DNA of 64,000 nucleotides, from the NCBI GenBank assembly GCA_973895155.1, contig OZ316891.1:18042001-18106000 (forward strand), given 5' to 3'. Positions 33,516 to 46,600 of this stretch are shown piece by piece. Position 1 is the first letter of the stretch. Every line of letters begins with the position of its first letter. Below the pieces are notes generated by a model, which saw only the letters and a program-made list of their open reading frames with translations, was not told the origin of the DNA and searched no databases. Origin of the DNA: Marsupella aquatica (Eukaryota > Marchantiophyta). The translations under genes were made by a program, and so were the position numbers.

Positions 33516-34623
33516 CGCCCTTCAAACAAGAGATGCGGACTGAGACTAAGAATTGGAAATGAGAGAGTTGATGTGCGAATAGATTATCCAGTAGCCAGAA
33601 AGTGGAATGCGTGGGGGAATGAGCAGTAGGGATCATCTCAATGCTTTATACTGTTTAGTCTCCACTAGTCATTGTACATAGTGGTTTCTAGAAGAGAGTG
33701 CGCGTTTGACTGGCGCGTATTAGAATTGGCGGGAAGTTCAGTTGTCCTCTAATTATGGCTTTAATTTCACGTTTGGCGACCGCCCCGGGAATACTGATTG
33801 CTAGTGAAGTACTAAGATTTCTTATGAGGGTCAGTAGTTACTGACTGTCCGGTGTCCACTCATTGATAAACTGGTACTGTCCACTCATTTTTTCTGAGTG
33901 GAGTTGAAATGATTGTTCGTAATCGATTGTAGTAGTTCTCATTCACTTGAAATGACTGACGGACCATGCATAATCTGTTACCGGTATGTGTGATGCCTTC
34001 AGATCCGTAATTGTATCTTCCTGTCTCACGCGCAATCGTATCTTACTTATGAAGTACCAAGTACGAGCTAGAGTTTGGGCCTAGCCTTCTAGCTTCTACG
34101 TCGTAGACCCTGTTATCCCTACACCCTCTGACTAAGGTCACGTGGCTAGTCGCGTGCAGGGCAGTGCATTGACTACATTCTGCTTACTTATTGACGGTCG
34201 TGACAGGACAATGCAGTTCACGGACATTTTATTGGCGCTTATTAGCATTACTGTCCTCAGTAGTTACTGACTGTCCACTCATTTGTTCTGAGTGGATGTG
34301 AAATGATTGATCGTAATCGATTGTGGTCATTCTCATTCACTTGAAATGACTGACGGACCATGCATAGTCTGTTGCCGGTATGTGTGGTACCTCTAGGGTC
34401 ACGCGACCAGTTGCATGCAGCGCAGCGCATTGACTACATTCTGCTTATTGACCGACATGACAGGACAGTGCAGTGAAGTTGACGGACGTGACAGGATTGT
34501 ATGCTTACAGTGATATTCTCTTATGTGCAGGATCATAATTATTATGGTGACATCGATAGTCTGGATCAGGGAAGGCGGACAAGTTATTATAGGCATACGT
34601 GAGAAACAAGTTGGAAAGGTCGC
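33516..34623. repeat. Intergenic tandem duplication, about 400-bp period
   Basis: The block with TGTCCACTCATT..GAGTGGA, GATTGTAGTAGTTCTCATTC and GACTGACGGACCATGCAT at about 33865-33995 recurs at about 34265-34385. The GCATTGACTACATTCTGCTTA block at about 34165 recurs at about 34425. No gene is seen. The block may be the 5' end of the transposon that starts near 34.6 kb. Confidence 0.65.
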
Positions 34624-37600
34624 GTGATAAGTCTTGATCCTTCCAGGGTTTGTCACAATGTTCCTCTTGGGGCGGACAAAGTTCTTCTTCTATTGGAGAA
34701 AGTTTTTGACGAGACCATTCTATGCGAAGATGGCGAACTTTTGAAGGACATGATTGGAGGTTACCTTGTATGGGAAAGGAATCAGCTTTTTCGAGCTCCC
34801 ATGGAATCGGAGGATGTGTTTGGCACTGTTGGTGATGATCAAGATCCAGTCAATCAAAATTCTGATGGGAACAAGCATAATGAGAGTCGGTCTGGTGTGG
34901 AAGTAGTTTTACCAAAGGCCTTGTGGATGGGCATGCCTATAAAGGTGGTGGATGAGAACAAGTTGATTTTTGCAATAGCAACTATACATGTTCTAGATCC
35001 TATAGTGAAGCTTGGGGATGTCACCCTTGGGAATACACATGTGGGAATTTTGATCAACGATTTTGTCGAGGGAGCTACCATAGATCATCTAAAGCATAGA
35101 GATTGCTTAAAAGCTTGGTCGATGGACCAACTCATTGCCAAGGATGGCAACTTGTTGTCTTTCCACAACATCAGGCAAGTTATGGGAGGGAACACATCTC
35201 CAACAAGTGGCAAGCGGTCCTACGTCCATAAAAGTAGGAAAAGAAAGAGTCCATCTTCCCAGACATCTAGAAGAGACACATCTTTGGCACGTCAAGATGT
35301 GTTGTTGATAAACACTAAGGACTGTTGTAGTGAACATTGTTGCCAATATTTGGACCGCAACTTGGCTATGGCAATTAGGCAAAAGTGGTGGTCAAAATCT
35401 TTTGCGGAGCGCAAGGAGGAGGAAATCAAGGCTATTAAAAATACAATACACTTGGGTACTGGAGAAAGGATTCTAGCAGTGGAGGGCAAAGTATTGTGCT
35501 TGGAGGCATGGAGAATCATTCATTCAAGAGGAAAGACTCAATTTTATGCCTTGAAGAAGACTGTGATGGCTGGAATGAACATAGGTACCCATGGTAATGC
35601 TGGAAAAAGGCGTATGTCCAAGAAAGTATCTCAAGCGTTCATGTCAATGAAAGAGATTATTGAGGAGGCAGCTGATCATCATCCAGCCAAGTTGAGAACC
35701 ATGGCAGATAATACAAGGATGGTTTTGAGGGAATTGCCAACAAATCTTACTTGGGAGAATATTAGAAACAGAATTAATGTTGTCATCCAGGAGGCTGGTC
35801 TTCCTCCAATTTCCCAACCCACCTTGAGTCATCTACATCAGATGTATTTCAGGGAGTTCTCACGTCACAAAAAGAGCAACAACTTTTCAAAGTGTACAAC
35901 TTGTAGTGAGTTGCTTCAACGGAAAGCAAACCTTACAGAAGCTAAGGAAGAGTTAGAGGGCCTAAGGCATGACGAGGAGGAACATCACCAAGACCACACA
36001 CAGAAAAGAATGTGCTATCATACCTGGAGATATGTGTGATAGGACCGCAAACCCGGTAGTAACTTAGTGATGACTTATAATTGCATATATAAGTAGAAAT
36101 ACAAGTAGGTGTAGTAAAACTGTTTAGGAAAGCCTCGCGGAACTGAGGAGGAACTGAGGCGGAACTGAGGCGGAACTTGGACCAGGAAATAGGAGACCTA
36201 ATCGATCGCAACTTTGGCGATTAGGATCTTCAATCAGGAATTTCTAGTGCAACGGGATCGGGGGAGCAAGGGGATTCTTCTGATAGCATCGAAAGATGGA
36301 TTGAGCAAGGCTAGCAGGAGCGGAAAACTGGATGAAACTGGCCAAGGGACAACTCAGCGTGTTCAATCGACAGAACTGTAGGGCAAGTGGCTTTTTCCTG
36401 AGCGATTGTTGGTACTCGAGAACGCTACAGAGAGTGGAGATCACATTATACCCGTAAGCTAACTTAAGCTTTGGATTGCAAGTGACGTCGAAGGAGTGGC
36501 CTGTGGCCTCGTTTGGAAGAGACAACGCTTAGCGTGCAGCTGAATTTTACTATCGTGGTGAGAAGCTGCAATAGGAGCACCATCGAATCGATACCGGGCA
36601 CACTGAATCCAAAATAGGTAAGACGACTAGTTGCAAGGTGTCAATCCAATTAAGAGATCTGCTAAGTGCATAAGGACATTCTATAATACTAGGGTCTTTT
36701 TGGGATGGAACACGCCCTGGATCCTCGGTCCCTCTTTCCCGATGGGGTTTCTGGTGGCCGTGCTCTGGCGGGAAGAAGTGGTGGTAGATCGCTTGGTGGG
36801 CGTACTGGTGGAAGCCAAGGGACAGTACCTGATCGCTATAATAGGAACCCTCAGAATTTCCTGATGAATCAACAATACTCAGCTCAGGATGCGCGCACCG
36901 GCGGGGTGTCACTGCAACGGCCCTTTGATTTGGCATACAACGAGATGGGAGCTCGGTCGTCTGCGCAGGTGAGGAAGGAATCCACTACTTTCCTATCAGC
37001 ACAGGCAGAATGGGAGAAACAGAGAACAGCGGAAGATGGTGGGCACGAAGAGAATGAATTCAACTATGGAACTCAAGTGGGGCCAGCGCAAATTGAGCAT
37101 CGAAGGGAAAACATGTATAGGGGTCACATGAGCTCCTTCAGCGGCAGGCACTATGGAAACAATCGACCTCAAGATGCAACTATGATGGACCAACGGGAGA
37201 CTGAAGAAGTTACAGAAGAATGTGTTAGAATTCTAAAAGGGATCGCAGAGAACTCAAAAGAGAAGTGGGAAGACAGCCTCTATACTACTATGGAATGGAG
37301 CCTAGAGGAAGCGGCAGTTAACGTCCGTCAACTGTACAACTGTGGAGCTTTGTTTTACTTCACCGAAAGGACACCGCTGCTGCAGGTTTTCAGAGAATGG
37401 ATTGAAGAGACAATGGTTAAGGAGATGAGGTGGCCGGTGGTCCAGGTTAAGTTTGTAGGCAGGAACTTCTACCTGGTGGTCTTTGAGCAGCCCGACCACA
37501 GAGATGAAGCACTTGCATCGGCCCCTTGGTTCATGGAGAGGAGATTTGTATATGCATTTGCATGGGAACCAGCGTTTGATGTTAAGAATGAGAGCTTCAC

Positions 37601-40600
37601 CAAGCTCCCGATTTGGATTGAAATTCCGTTTAGAGCTTTGATTTTGGAAGGATGTCGTCGGAGGATTGCTGAATCTTTTGGACCACTCTTATACTACATA
37701 CAAGGAGAGGAATACAGCTCTTACCCGCATGATAGAGCTTGTATCTTATGGGATACCGAAAGAGAAATACCGGCTAGCGTTCGGATTCAACTGAGAGAAG
37801 ACATTGTGATATGGCAACCAGTCATTTTCAGGAACATTCCCTTCCACTGCTACAAATGCAACGTCAAGGGACACCTTGCACGAGACTGCACTACGGAATT
37901 GCAAGAGAATGACAAAGCTGGGAAGGGGCAAGGTGGGACTTCGGGCCCGGAGAAGAAGGAAACAGGACAAGATTTCAATAACACGACCACAGATTTCAAT
38001 AACACGATCACAGAGATCCACGGACCTGAAGAGATGGGCCCTCCCTCGGCTATTTGTGCAAACGCCACCTTACGCCATGAAGGAGATGCTTTTGAAGGAG
38101 AGGAAATGAACCAAAATGCAGAAATTGAGCAGGATATAGAATCTCGGGGTGCACGATCTAACTTGCTTGTTGCTCATAGTGGTGGGGTTATCAATTTGAG
38201 CCTGCAGGGCCGTGTGAGGGAGCCCTCGTTCCCTCGCGAGGGAACAGACTACAGGTCCATTGCACCTCTACAAGTCTCAGGGAATGCCTCGAAGGAAAGC
38301 AACACTGTAGTCGTCCCATGGGAAGACTTGACCCGGGAGCGTCGAGCTTTGAACCTGTGCCCTTAGGACGAACTGTAAAGCCGTCTGGACAAATCCCTGC
38401 TACTCCTAACTCAAGCGCTGGAGGAGAGGAAGCGTTCTCCTATCATGGGGACTCAGATATTGAGATGTCTGAATATGATGAATACATCCTCCGGAGCCAG
38501 GCTAAGGCACGCGCACGAAAGCAGGAAATGAGGACACCCCAGAGAGAAAAGATTAATAAAGAGAAATTAGAAGGGAAAAAGCAACGTTCTCTCCTGTTCT
38601 CACACGATAATCTGATGGATGCAGGTTCTGAGGAGCAATTGGAAGGGATCGATCGGGAGCAAGGACGCTGGGACAAGGAGAGACCTAGATCTGCGGATGG
38701 TAGATCGGAAGGGAGGACCTCGCCTCTGAAGAACCTGGCTATTCGACCCACTGATAAGAATGGCTATACTGTGTCCTCACGGCCTTCAACGCCCATGAGT
38801 GGTGGGGGGGGGTGCTTCTCCTGGAGGGCGCCCCCGTATCTAATCGCTAACTTTGAATTCTGGGAGCCTCCTTGCGCTCTAAGAAGATGGAGGACCGGCT
38901 GAGAATGGCTTCATGGAATGTATGTGGGTTAGGTGAACCAAATAGGAAACAACTAGTCAAACAGTGGATAAAAGGATTAACTGCTCCACTTGGAGCGCTG
39001 GCTCTTCAAGAAGTCAAGACAGATAGCTTTAGATTAGATATAGCACTTCGAGCAATTCTACCTGATTACCACCACTTTATGTCTGAACCAGAGGAGGGCA
39101 GAGGGGGATCGACGCTATCTATTCACCCAAAGTGGAAGGTGCTTAATCAGGGAATCTTAGATTTAGGAAGAGTTGTATGGGTAATTCTAGAACATAAGAA
39201 AGGGCCGATTGGAATTGCCAACATTTATGCACCAAACTCAGCAAGATCTCGAGCGGCTGTATGGCATGAACTCAAATTGGCTCTACCTCAGGCGTATTGG
39301 ATTATATGCGGGGATTTCAACATGACGGAAGATCGTGCGGACTCAACGGGAGGATCTTCGCTTATTAGGGGGCTGGAATCAGAATTTTGGCGCTTCCTGA
39401 CAACCAGGTTTGATCTGGTGGATGCAATGAAGATCGGAGGGCTAAAGTCTGGTTCTCTATTCACATGGAGGAGGTGGAGAGGAGAGGAGCTGATGCAATC
39501 AAGGTTGGATCGCTTCTACGTTAGCGATGGAGGCTGGTGGGTCTGTGGTCCGGTCTGCCTCATGCACGATGGTGGGTCCACGCTTTCTGATCATGACCCT
39601 ATCCTGTTGGAACTTCGACTCCAGGAGGCTGGGGAGTGCGAAGGGTTGGACCGGGTTCACCTCTTTAAGGCTGACCCCACTGTACTGAGAAAAGAGGAAA
39701 ACAGGGAGAAGCTCGAAGCTGCCTGGAGGAGCGGAAAGGACAATGCTAGGGATCCACACGCGAGATTTGCCATAGCTTGCAGCTCACTACGGAAGGCTTA
39801 CAAGGAAATACAGGCGCTACCAAAGAAGAAGGAAGAAGAAATGAACTTCTTAAGAGCCCAACTACGGAATCTGAAGGAGACGTTAGAAGAATTCAACTCT
39901 GAGGAAACAGTGACGGAGTACGTCCTGGCGGAAGATCAGCTTCACCTGGCTGAAATGGAGGAAGCGATGCTAGGCAGAAGATTGGCACGAATTAAATGGC
40001 TTGGAGAAGGGGAAGAAAGCACTAAATTCTATTTCGCTATGATTAAAGCCAAACAAGACCGAGAGAAGATGTCCTTCCTGCAAAGGGAGGATGACTTGAC
40101 CATAGTGGACCCAACGCTGATAATGAGAGAAGTGGAAAAGCACTGCAACAATCTATACTCCCCTGAGTCACTTTCTTACTCGGAACACCAGGATTGTTTG
40201 GCTGCTCGGAAGCGGCTGCTGGAGAAAACAAGACACTCTCTTACTGCAGCTGAGATTCGCATGATGGAAGAAATCCCATCGGTAAAAGAGGTTAAAGATG
40301 GACTTTGGTCTCTCCCACTTGATAAGACTCCAGGACCAGACGGACTAACGGCAGAGGTCTTCAGGGCAGGCTGGGATTATATTCACACGGATTTGCTGGA
40401 GATGATACAAGACTACTGGTTAACAGGCAAGCTAGCGGCAAGCATCAAGCTGGGCATTATCAAGCTGATACCCAAGAAAGAGGACAAAAGATTCTTGAAA
40501 GATTGGAGACCACTGACCATGCTAAATACGATTTATAAATTGATTGCTAAGCTTTTGGCTGCCCGGATGCAACTGGTCATCCCTAAGTTGATTAACAAGC

Positions 40601-43600
40601 AGCAAACTGGGTTCATCCCTGGCCGTCACATCTTAGAGAATATATCGGTAGCATGGCTCAGTGGCGAATGGGCTCGGAAGACAAGACGTCCGACACTCTT
40701 TCTGAAGCTAGACTTCAAAAAAGCTTTTGACAGGGTAAATCACGATTACTTGTGGGAAACAATGCTTCTCCTGGGGTTCAGTAGTTGGACCATTCAGCTA
40801 GTTCAAGCTTTGCTCTCGACGGCTTCTTCACGGGTGGCTGTGAATGGGCTTATCTCAGAGGCAATTGTGTTGCGTAGGGGGGTGAGGCAGGGCTGCCCCC
40901 TCTCTCCCTTACTCTTTGTGCTGTCCACCCAACCGCTGATGACGTTCTTAGATTCAGAGATCAAATTAAAGAAGGAAGAGTGCAGGGAGTCAAGATCAGC
41001 GAACAATGTACTATCTGCTTCAGACTCTTTGCAGACGATGTTGGAATGTTTATCCCTGCATGTGAGACTGCATTCTCTGAGGCTAGAGCAGCGCTGGCCT
41101 GCTATGAGTGCGCGTCTGGTGCTACACTGAATCTCCAAAAATTGATTATCATACCATTTGTGCTTGAGCGCATTCCAGAATGGCTAAGCAAAACTGAATG
41201 CAGGATCAGCAAAGCAGGAGAGCTGCAGATCTATCTTGGGGCGCCATTCGGACTAGAGCTTGGGGCGGATCAAATTCACAAATTCTGTTTAGACAAGATC
41301 GCTAAGAGATTGGCTTCCTGGGCTAACAAACTGATCTCATTCACTGGAAGGACTCTGTTGATTAAACAGGTTTTGTTGGCTATCCCTATCTACCATGTAA
41401 TGCACTTGCGATCATCTGCTGGGCTGGCAAAGAAATTGGTGGCGCTTTGCAGGCACTTTCTGTGGGGCTATAATCATGAGGGGAACAAGAAGACTCCTCT
41501 GGTGGCCTGGACGAAGATGGCAAGGCCTAAAACAGAGGGCGGACTTGGTTTCAAAGACTTCCGCACTCACTCTGAGGCTCTACTTACCCAATGGTTCATG
41601 AAGGCTCTGGATTGCCCCACTGCTGAATGGTCGCTATTGCTGCAGGCTAACCTTGATCTCATGGGCTGGAGGCTTTACAAGGTGATACGTCGAAACAATT
41701 ACACTTTCCAGGATAAGCTACTGATGTGTTCGCCACGGGCTAGCGGAGGAATGCCTTACACATGGGGCCTGTGGATGGCTTGGGAGGCCTTAAGGCGTGG
41801 CCTCTCTTTTGTGCCCGGTGTGGATGGTATACCTGGCAGATGGAGCATTCAGGACTCTATTCAATGTCTCGCCGGGCCCCACTCCTGGCCGGTCACTGAT
41901 TTGGAGGAGGTCACAAAGACCTTAGGGAGACTAGGAATCAGGAAAATAGCTGACTGCTGGTCTGGGGGCTCAGGGGTATGGATCGACCTTTCTTGTCGCT
42001 GGCATTATCTTAGAGGTGTCTCTGAAGAATGTAAGTCACAGTGTGCACTCATACTGGATGTCATCCTTCGTGGCCACTCCTGTTGGCTGGACCTGGAACC
42101 GAGTGCTAGGCAGTGGCGCTGGGCTGACACTCGGGATTTCTCAAAGTCCTTTCGAATTAACAACCAGCGAGCTTACGAACTCTTGAGGGACAAAAGCACT
42201 GACTTTGAGAGATGGAATCGAATTTGGGGATGCAGGCGATCGGAAACAGAATGGAATTCTGTCTGGACTCGAATTTGGACTTATGATTTGTCTTCCAGGG
42301 CAAAAACATTCATTTGGCGCTTGATAGTTGGTGGTCTCTTCACGGGATCTTGGGCTGCTAAGATTGGTGCAGGCTCAGGTATATGCCATGTTTGCCCTGG
42401 GAGAATTGAAAGCATCCCCCACCTTTTCTTTGGCTGTGCTCACGCCATGCTCTGTTGGGGAATCGGAGAGTCCAGCTCCTTGAGACAACTGTTTGGCAAG
42501 GGTTGGGGTAGCCTGGAACTCCTTGTTGCTACTGATTCCAGAACACACACCCAATCTGCCTGCCTTTTCCTGCATTATCAAATGCTGTGGGCTCTTTGGA
42601 TGGGACGAAATGAGCAGATTTTTGAGAAAAAGGTGATCCGAGTATTTGACTTTGGGCTGGTCCTATCGGAAACCGAGACTCACTTGCGGGCTGCGGGCTG
42701 GTGCCTCCCCATTGGTGGGCGGCGCATCAGACTGGCTAAGGCTAGGGATCTCATAGCTTTAGAACGACGACAGTGGTTTGCTAGGAGTACTGGCAGAGTC
42801 ACCTCTGTGGCTGCGTTGCTGGTCTAGGAGTGATAGCTATTGGAAGAGGTCGAATGGGATACCTCGCTTTACCGGCTCTAGGGCTCTAGAAGTTGACATG
42901 ATGTATGGGTCACTCACATTTTGGGCCACTAGGTTTAGTCCCCCCTTTTTTCTTTTTTTTATTGTGATTCTGGCCTTTGCTTTTGCCGCTGGCCTCCCTG
43001 AGGGAGTTGTTCTGATGTATCTATGGGGCTGTTTGCTTCCCCCCGGCCGTGGGGTTTTCGCGGTCTCACCTTTTATTATAAAAAATATTTTCCCAGGAAA
43101 ACTGTTTAGATTTTCAAATTTTCAAATTTTTTTATTTTTGTTAGTTCTAATAAATGGATGCGACAACCGGAGCCCGCGAGCCGTGGGGCGCGAGACGGAG
43201 GGCCAGCCCACGAGTAGGCCCAGCCCCGAAAGGGTCTTCCGAGGCGTAAGCGAGGGGCAGCCGGGGAGGAGGAGCCCGCGAGCCGTGGGGCGCGAGATGG
43301 AGGATCGCCCCGTGAGTAGGCGGAGCCCCGAAAGGGTCTACGGGGGCGTAAGCGAGGGGCAGTCGGGGAGGAGGAGCCCGCGAGCCGTGGGGCGCAAGAC
43401 GGAGGGCCACCCCGCGAGTAGGCCCAGCCCTGAAAGGGTCTGCCGGGGCGTAAGCGAGAGGCAGCCCATGTGACAAAAGATCCACCCCCAACTCAGCCAG
43501 ACCAGCAGGATAGTGATGCACCGGTGTATGGGGGAATGCGACTAGCACGGCTGGAGGAGACCTTTGATGAGGACACACGGAACAAGCTGGACGTGATCCG

Positions 43601-46600
43601 GCCGGAGCAGTACACCAAGGTGGAGGTGGGTGAAGGCAAGACACTCAACATTGGTAGCAAGCTGGATGCTACAGAGCAACGCACGATTCAGGAATTGTTG
43701 AAGGAGTACCAAGACGTATTTGCGTGGAGCCACCAAGATTTGAAAGGAGTGCCACCTGAGTTTGGTGAGCACAACATTGACCTGATGTCAGGAGCACGAC
43801 CTGTGAGGCAACGCCAATACCGCCTCAACCCCAAGTACTCACTCATGGTGAAGGAGGAGATTGACCGTTTGTTGGATGCAGGCTTCATTTATCCGGTCAT
43901 GCATAGTGAGTGGGTGTCACCCATCGTGATCGTGCCCAAGAAGAAGGGGCCAGACGGGAAGGTGAAAATACGGGTGTGCCAAGATTTTCGAAAGTTGAAT
44001 GATGCGACCAAGAAGGATCACTACCTACTGCCGTTTACCGATATTGTGTTGGATATGGTAGCTGGTTGGGAGATTTACAGCTTCTTGGATGGCTACTCTG
44101 GCTACAACCAAATTTGGATACGGGAGGAGGACCAACTCAAGACGGCTTTCACTACGGAGTGGGGGATTTTTGCATTCCGTAGAATGCCTTTTGGGTTGTG
44201 CAATGCCCCTGGCATGTTCCAGCGGCTCATGATGAATATATTTCATGACTTTTTACGCAGGTTCTTGGAGATCTTTATTGACGACTTTGCTGTCTATGGC
44301 AAACGAGTCAAGCATCCGGAACACTTACGGTTGACTTTTCAACGGTGCCGGGAGACTTGCTTGAGGCTGCATCCTGAGAAATGTTTCTTTGGAATTGAGG
44401 AGGGGATCCTATTGGGCCACAAAGTGTCTGCACAGGGGATTGAAGTTGACCGTGAGAAGGTGGCCGTGTGGGTAGCAGTCTCATTTCCCAAGAATGTAAA
44501 GGAAGTGAGAGGGTTCTTGGGGCGTGTTGGATACTATCGACGCTTCATCAAAGACTTTGCCAAGGTAGCCATGCCACTCACCTCCATGTTGAAGAAGGGA
44601 AGTGAATTTGAACCTACTCCACCCCGACAGGCTACTTTTGATGAATTGAAGAAATGTTTGCTAGAGGCTCCCGTACTCATTACGCCCAATTGGAATAAGG
44701 AGTTCCATGTCTATGTAGACGTATCAGGATTTTGCATCGGTGCCATTTTGAGTCAGTTAGATGATGATGGAAGGGACCATCCCATCTACTTTGCCAGTAG
44801 GCGGTTGGCCCCGGCAGAGAAGAACTACTCACCCACCGATAGGGAGGCACTTGGTATTATTTACGCTTGTAAAAAGTATCGTCATTATTTGTTGGGATAC
44901 AAGGTTGTGTTCCACACGGATCACAACAGCTTGAAATACATGGTCAACAAACCAGATCTGTCCGGGAGAATTGCACGTTGGGTTTTGTTGCTGCAGGAGT
45001 TCAACTATGAGGTAAGATCGGGGAAGAGTCACAGCAATGCAGACTTCTTCTCCCGTATTGAGGGAGTATCTGACTCACAGGAGATTGATGATCGGTTCCC
45101 GGATGAAGAAGTGTTCAGCGTGACTACGGAGGCCACTACTTGGTATGGAGAAATTTTGGAATTTCTCCGTACGGCGAGAGTTCCCTCACGTTTGGGCCCT
45201 GAGAGAGCAGCAGTGTTTTTACGTAAGACAGGTCCCTACTTGCTTGTGAAGGGAGTACTTCACAAGTACGACATGGATGGCCGTCTTCGTCGTTGTTTGG
45301 AGGAAGCTGAGATACGTACAGTCATGGCAGCATTACATGAGGAGGAAGCTGGTGGCCACTTTGCACGGGAGACCACCGCAAGGAAAATACTAGATGCTGG
45401 ATATTGGTGGCCAACTCTCTTTCGGGATGTACACCGGTACATCCAGTGATGTGATCCATGCCAGCATCAAGGCAAACCAGGGCCCTCCTCACGCCACCCA
45501 TTGGTGCCCATACTTCCTCTTGCACCCTTTGAGAAGTGGGGGGTTGATTTCATTGGCCCCTTCACTCCCATCACTAGAAGAGGGAGGAAGCGCTACATCA
45601 TTCTTGCAACGGACTATGCCACAAAGTGGGTGGAGGCCCGAGCCACTGCCAAGGATGATGCCAACACCACGGCACGTTTTTTGTACGAGCAGATTTTTAC
45701 ACGATTTGGTCCCCCATTGGAGCTGGTGAGTGACAGGGGTACTCACTTTCTCAATCATACGATTGAACGTCTGACGGAGAACTACCTGATCTCACATAGG
45801 AAGACCACTCCGTACCATCCTCGAGCCAACGGGCTCACTGAGAGAGCAAACGGGATCATGGGCAAGATTCTTAACAAGACGGTATCAGCTCACAAGACAG
45901 ATTGGGATTTGAAGTTGTTGGCTGCTACTTACGCCTACAACCTGGCTCACAAGACTACCACGGGCCACAGCCCCTATTTCCTTGTGTTTGGACAACACTC
46001 TCTTGTGCCGGTGGAATTTGAAGTGCCCACCATTCGGATCCTAACACGGGAAAGGGAAGGGGAAGAAAGAAGTGTAGCTGCACGGATCCAACAGTTGGAG
46101 CAACTCACTGAGATAAGAGAAGAGGCTTTGACCCGTACGGAGCAGGAGCAAAGCAAACGGAAGTCACATTATGATTCCCGTCTCCGTCGTGTATCCATTG
46201 AGGAGGGAGATTTGGTACTCCTCTACGACAGTCGTTTCATGCATTTCCCCGGGAAGTTGCATAGTTACACGTTGGATGGGGCCCTACGTTGTCCATGCAA
46301 TCTACTCCAATGGGTCAGTCCAGCTCAAGACGCTGGAAGGGCAACTACTCAACACACGGATTAATCAAGAACGCCTGAAGAAGTACTACACGGAGGAGGA
46401 GTATGGTGCTCGCGGGGGCGCTTCGCAATTAAGAGGGGAGCTATGTAACAGGGCCGCAAACCCAGTAGTAACTTAGTGATGACTTATAATTGCATATATA
46501 AGTAGAAAGACAAGTAGGTGTAGTAAAAGTGTTTAGATTTTCAAATTTTCAAATTTTCAAATTTTTGTTAGTTCTAATAAATGGATGCGACAACCGGAGC

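Larger units (their letters stand above)
36128..43097 (+). mobile_element. L1-type LINE, near full length (6970 bp)
   Basis: Flanked by a 12-bp duplication, AAAACTGTTTAG, at 36116-36127 and 43098-43109. The implied bottom-strand nick is TTTT/A, the L1 endonuclease preference. It carries a 5' untranslated region, ORF1 and ORF2. The 3' end is short of a clean poly(A) tail (TTATTATAAAAAATATTTTCCC). Frameshifts in both ORFs make it inactive. Confidence 0.92.

Noticed and set aside
35644-36525. Minus-strand ORFs at the transposase/LTR/LINE boundaries
   Set aside because: They cross element junctions and have no domain.
42778-43473. 231-codon frame with Arg/Pro repeats (and the minus-strand 165-codon frame opposite)
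   Set aside because: It exists because the 102-bp GC-rich LTR repeat is a multiple of three. It spans the LINE/LTR boundary and has no domain.
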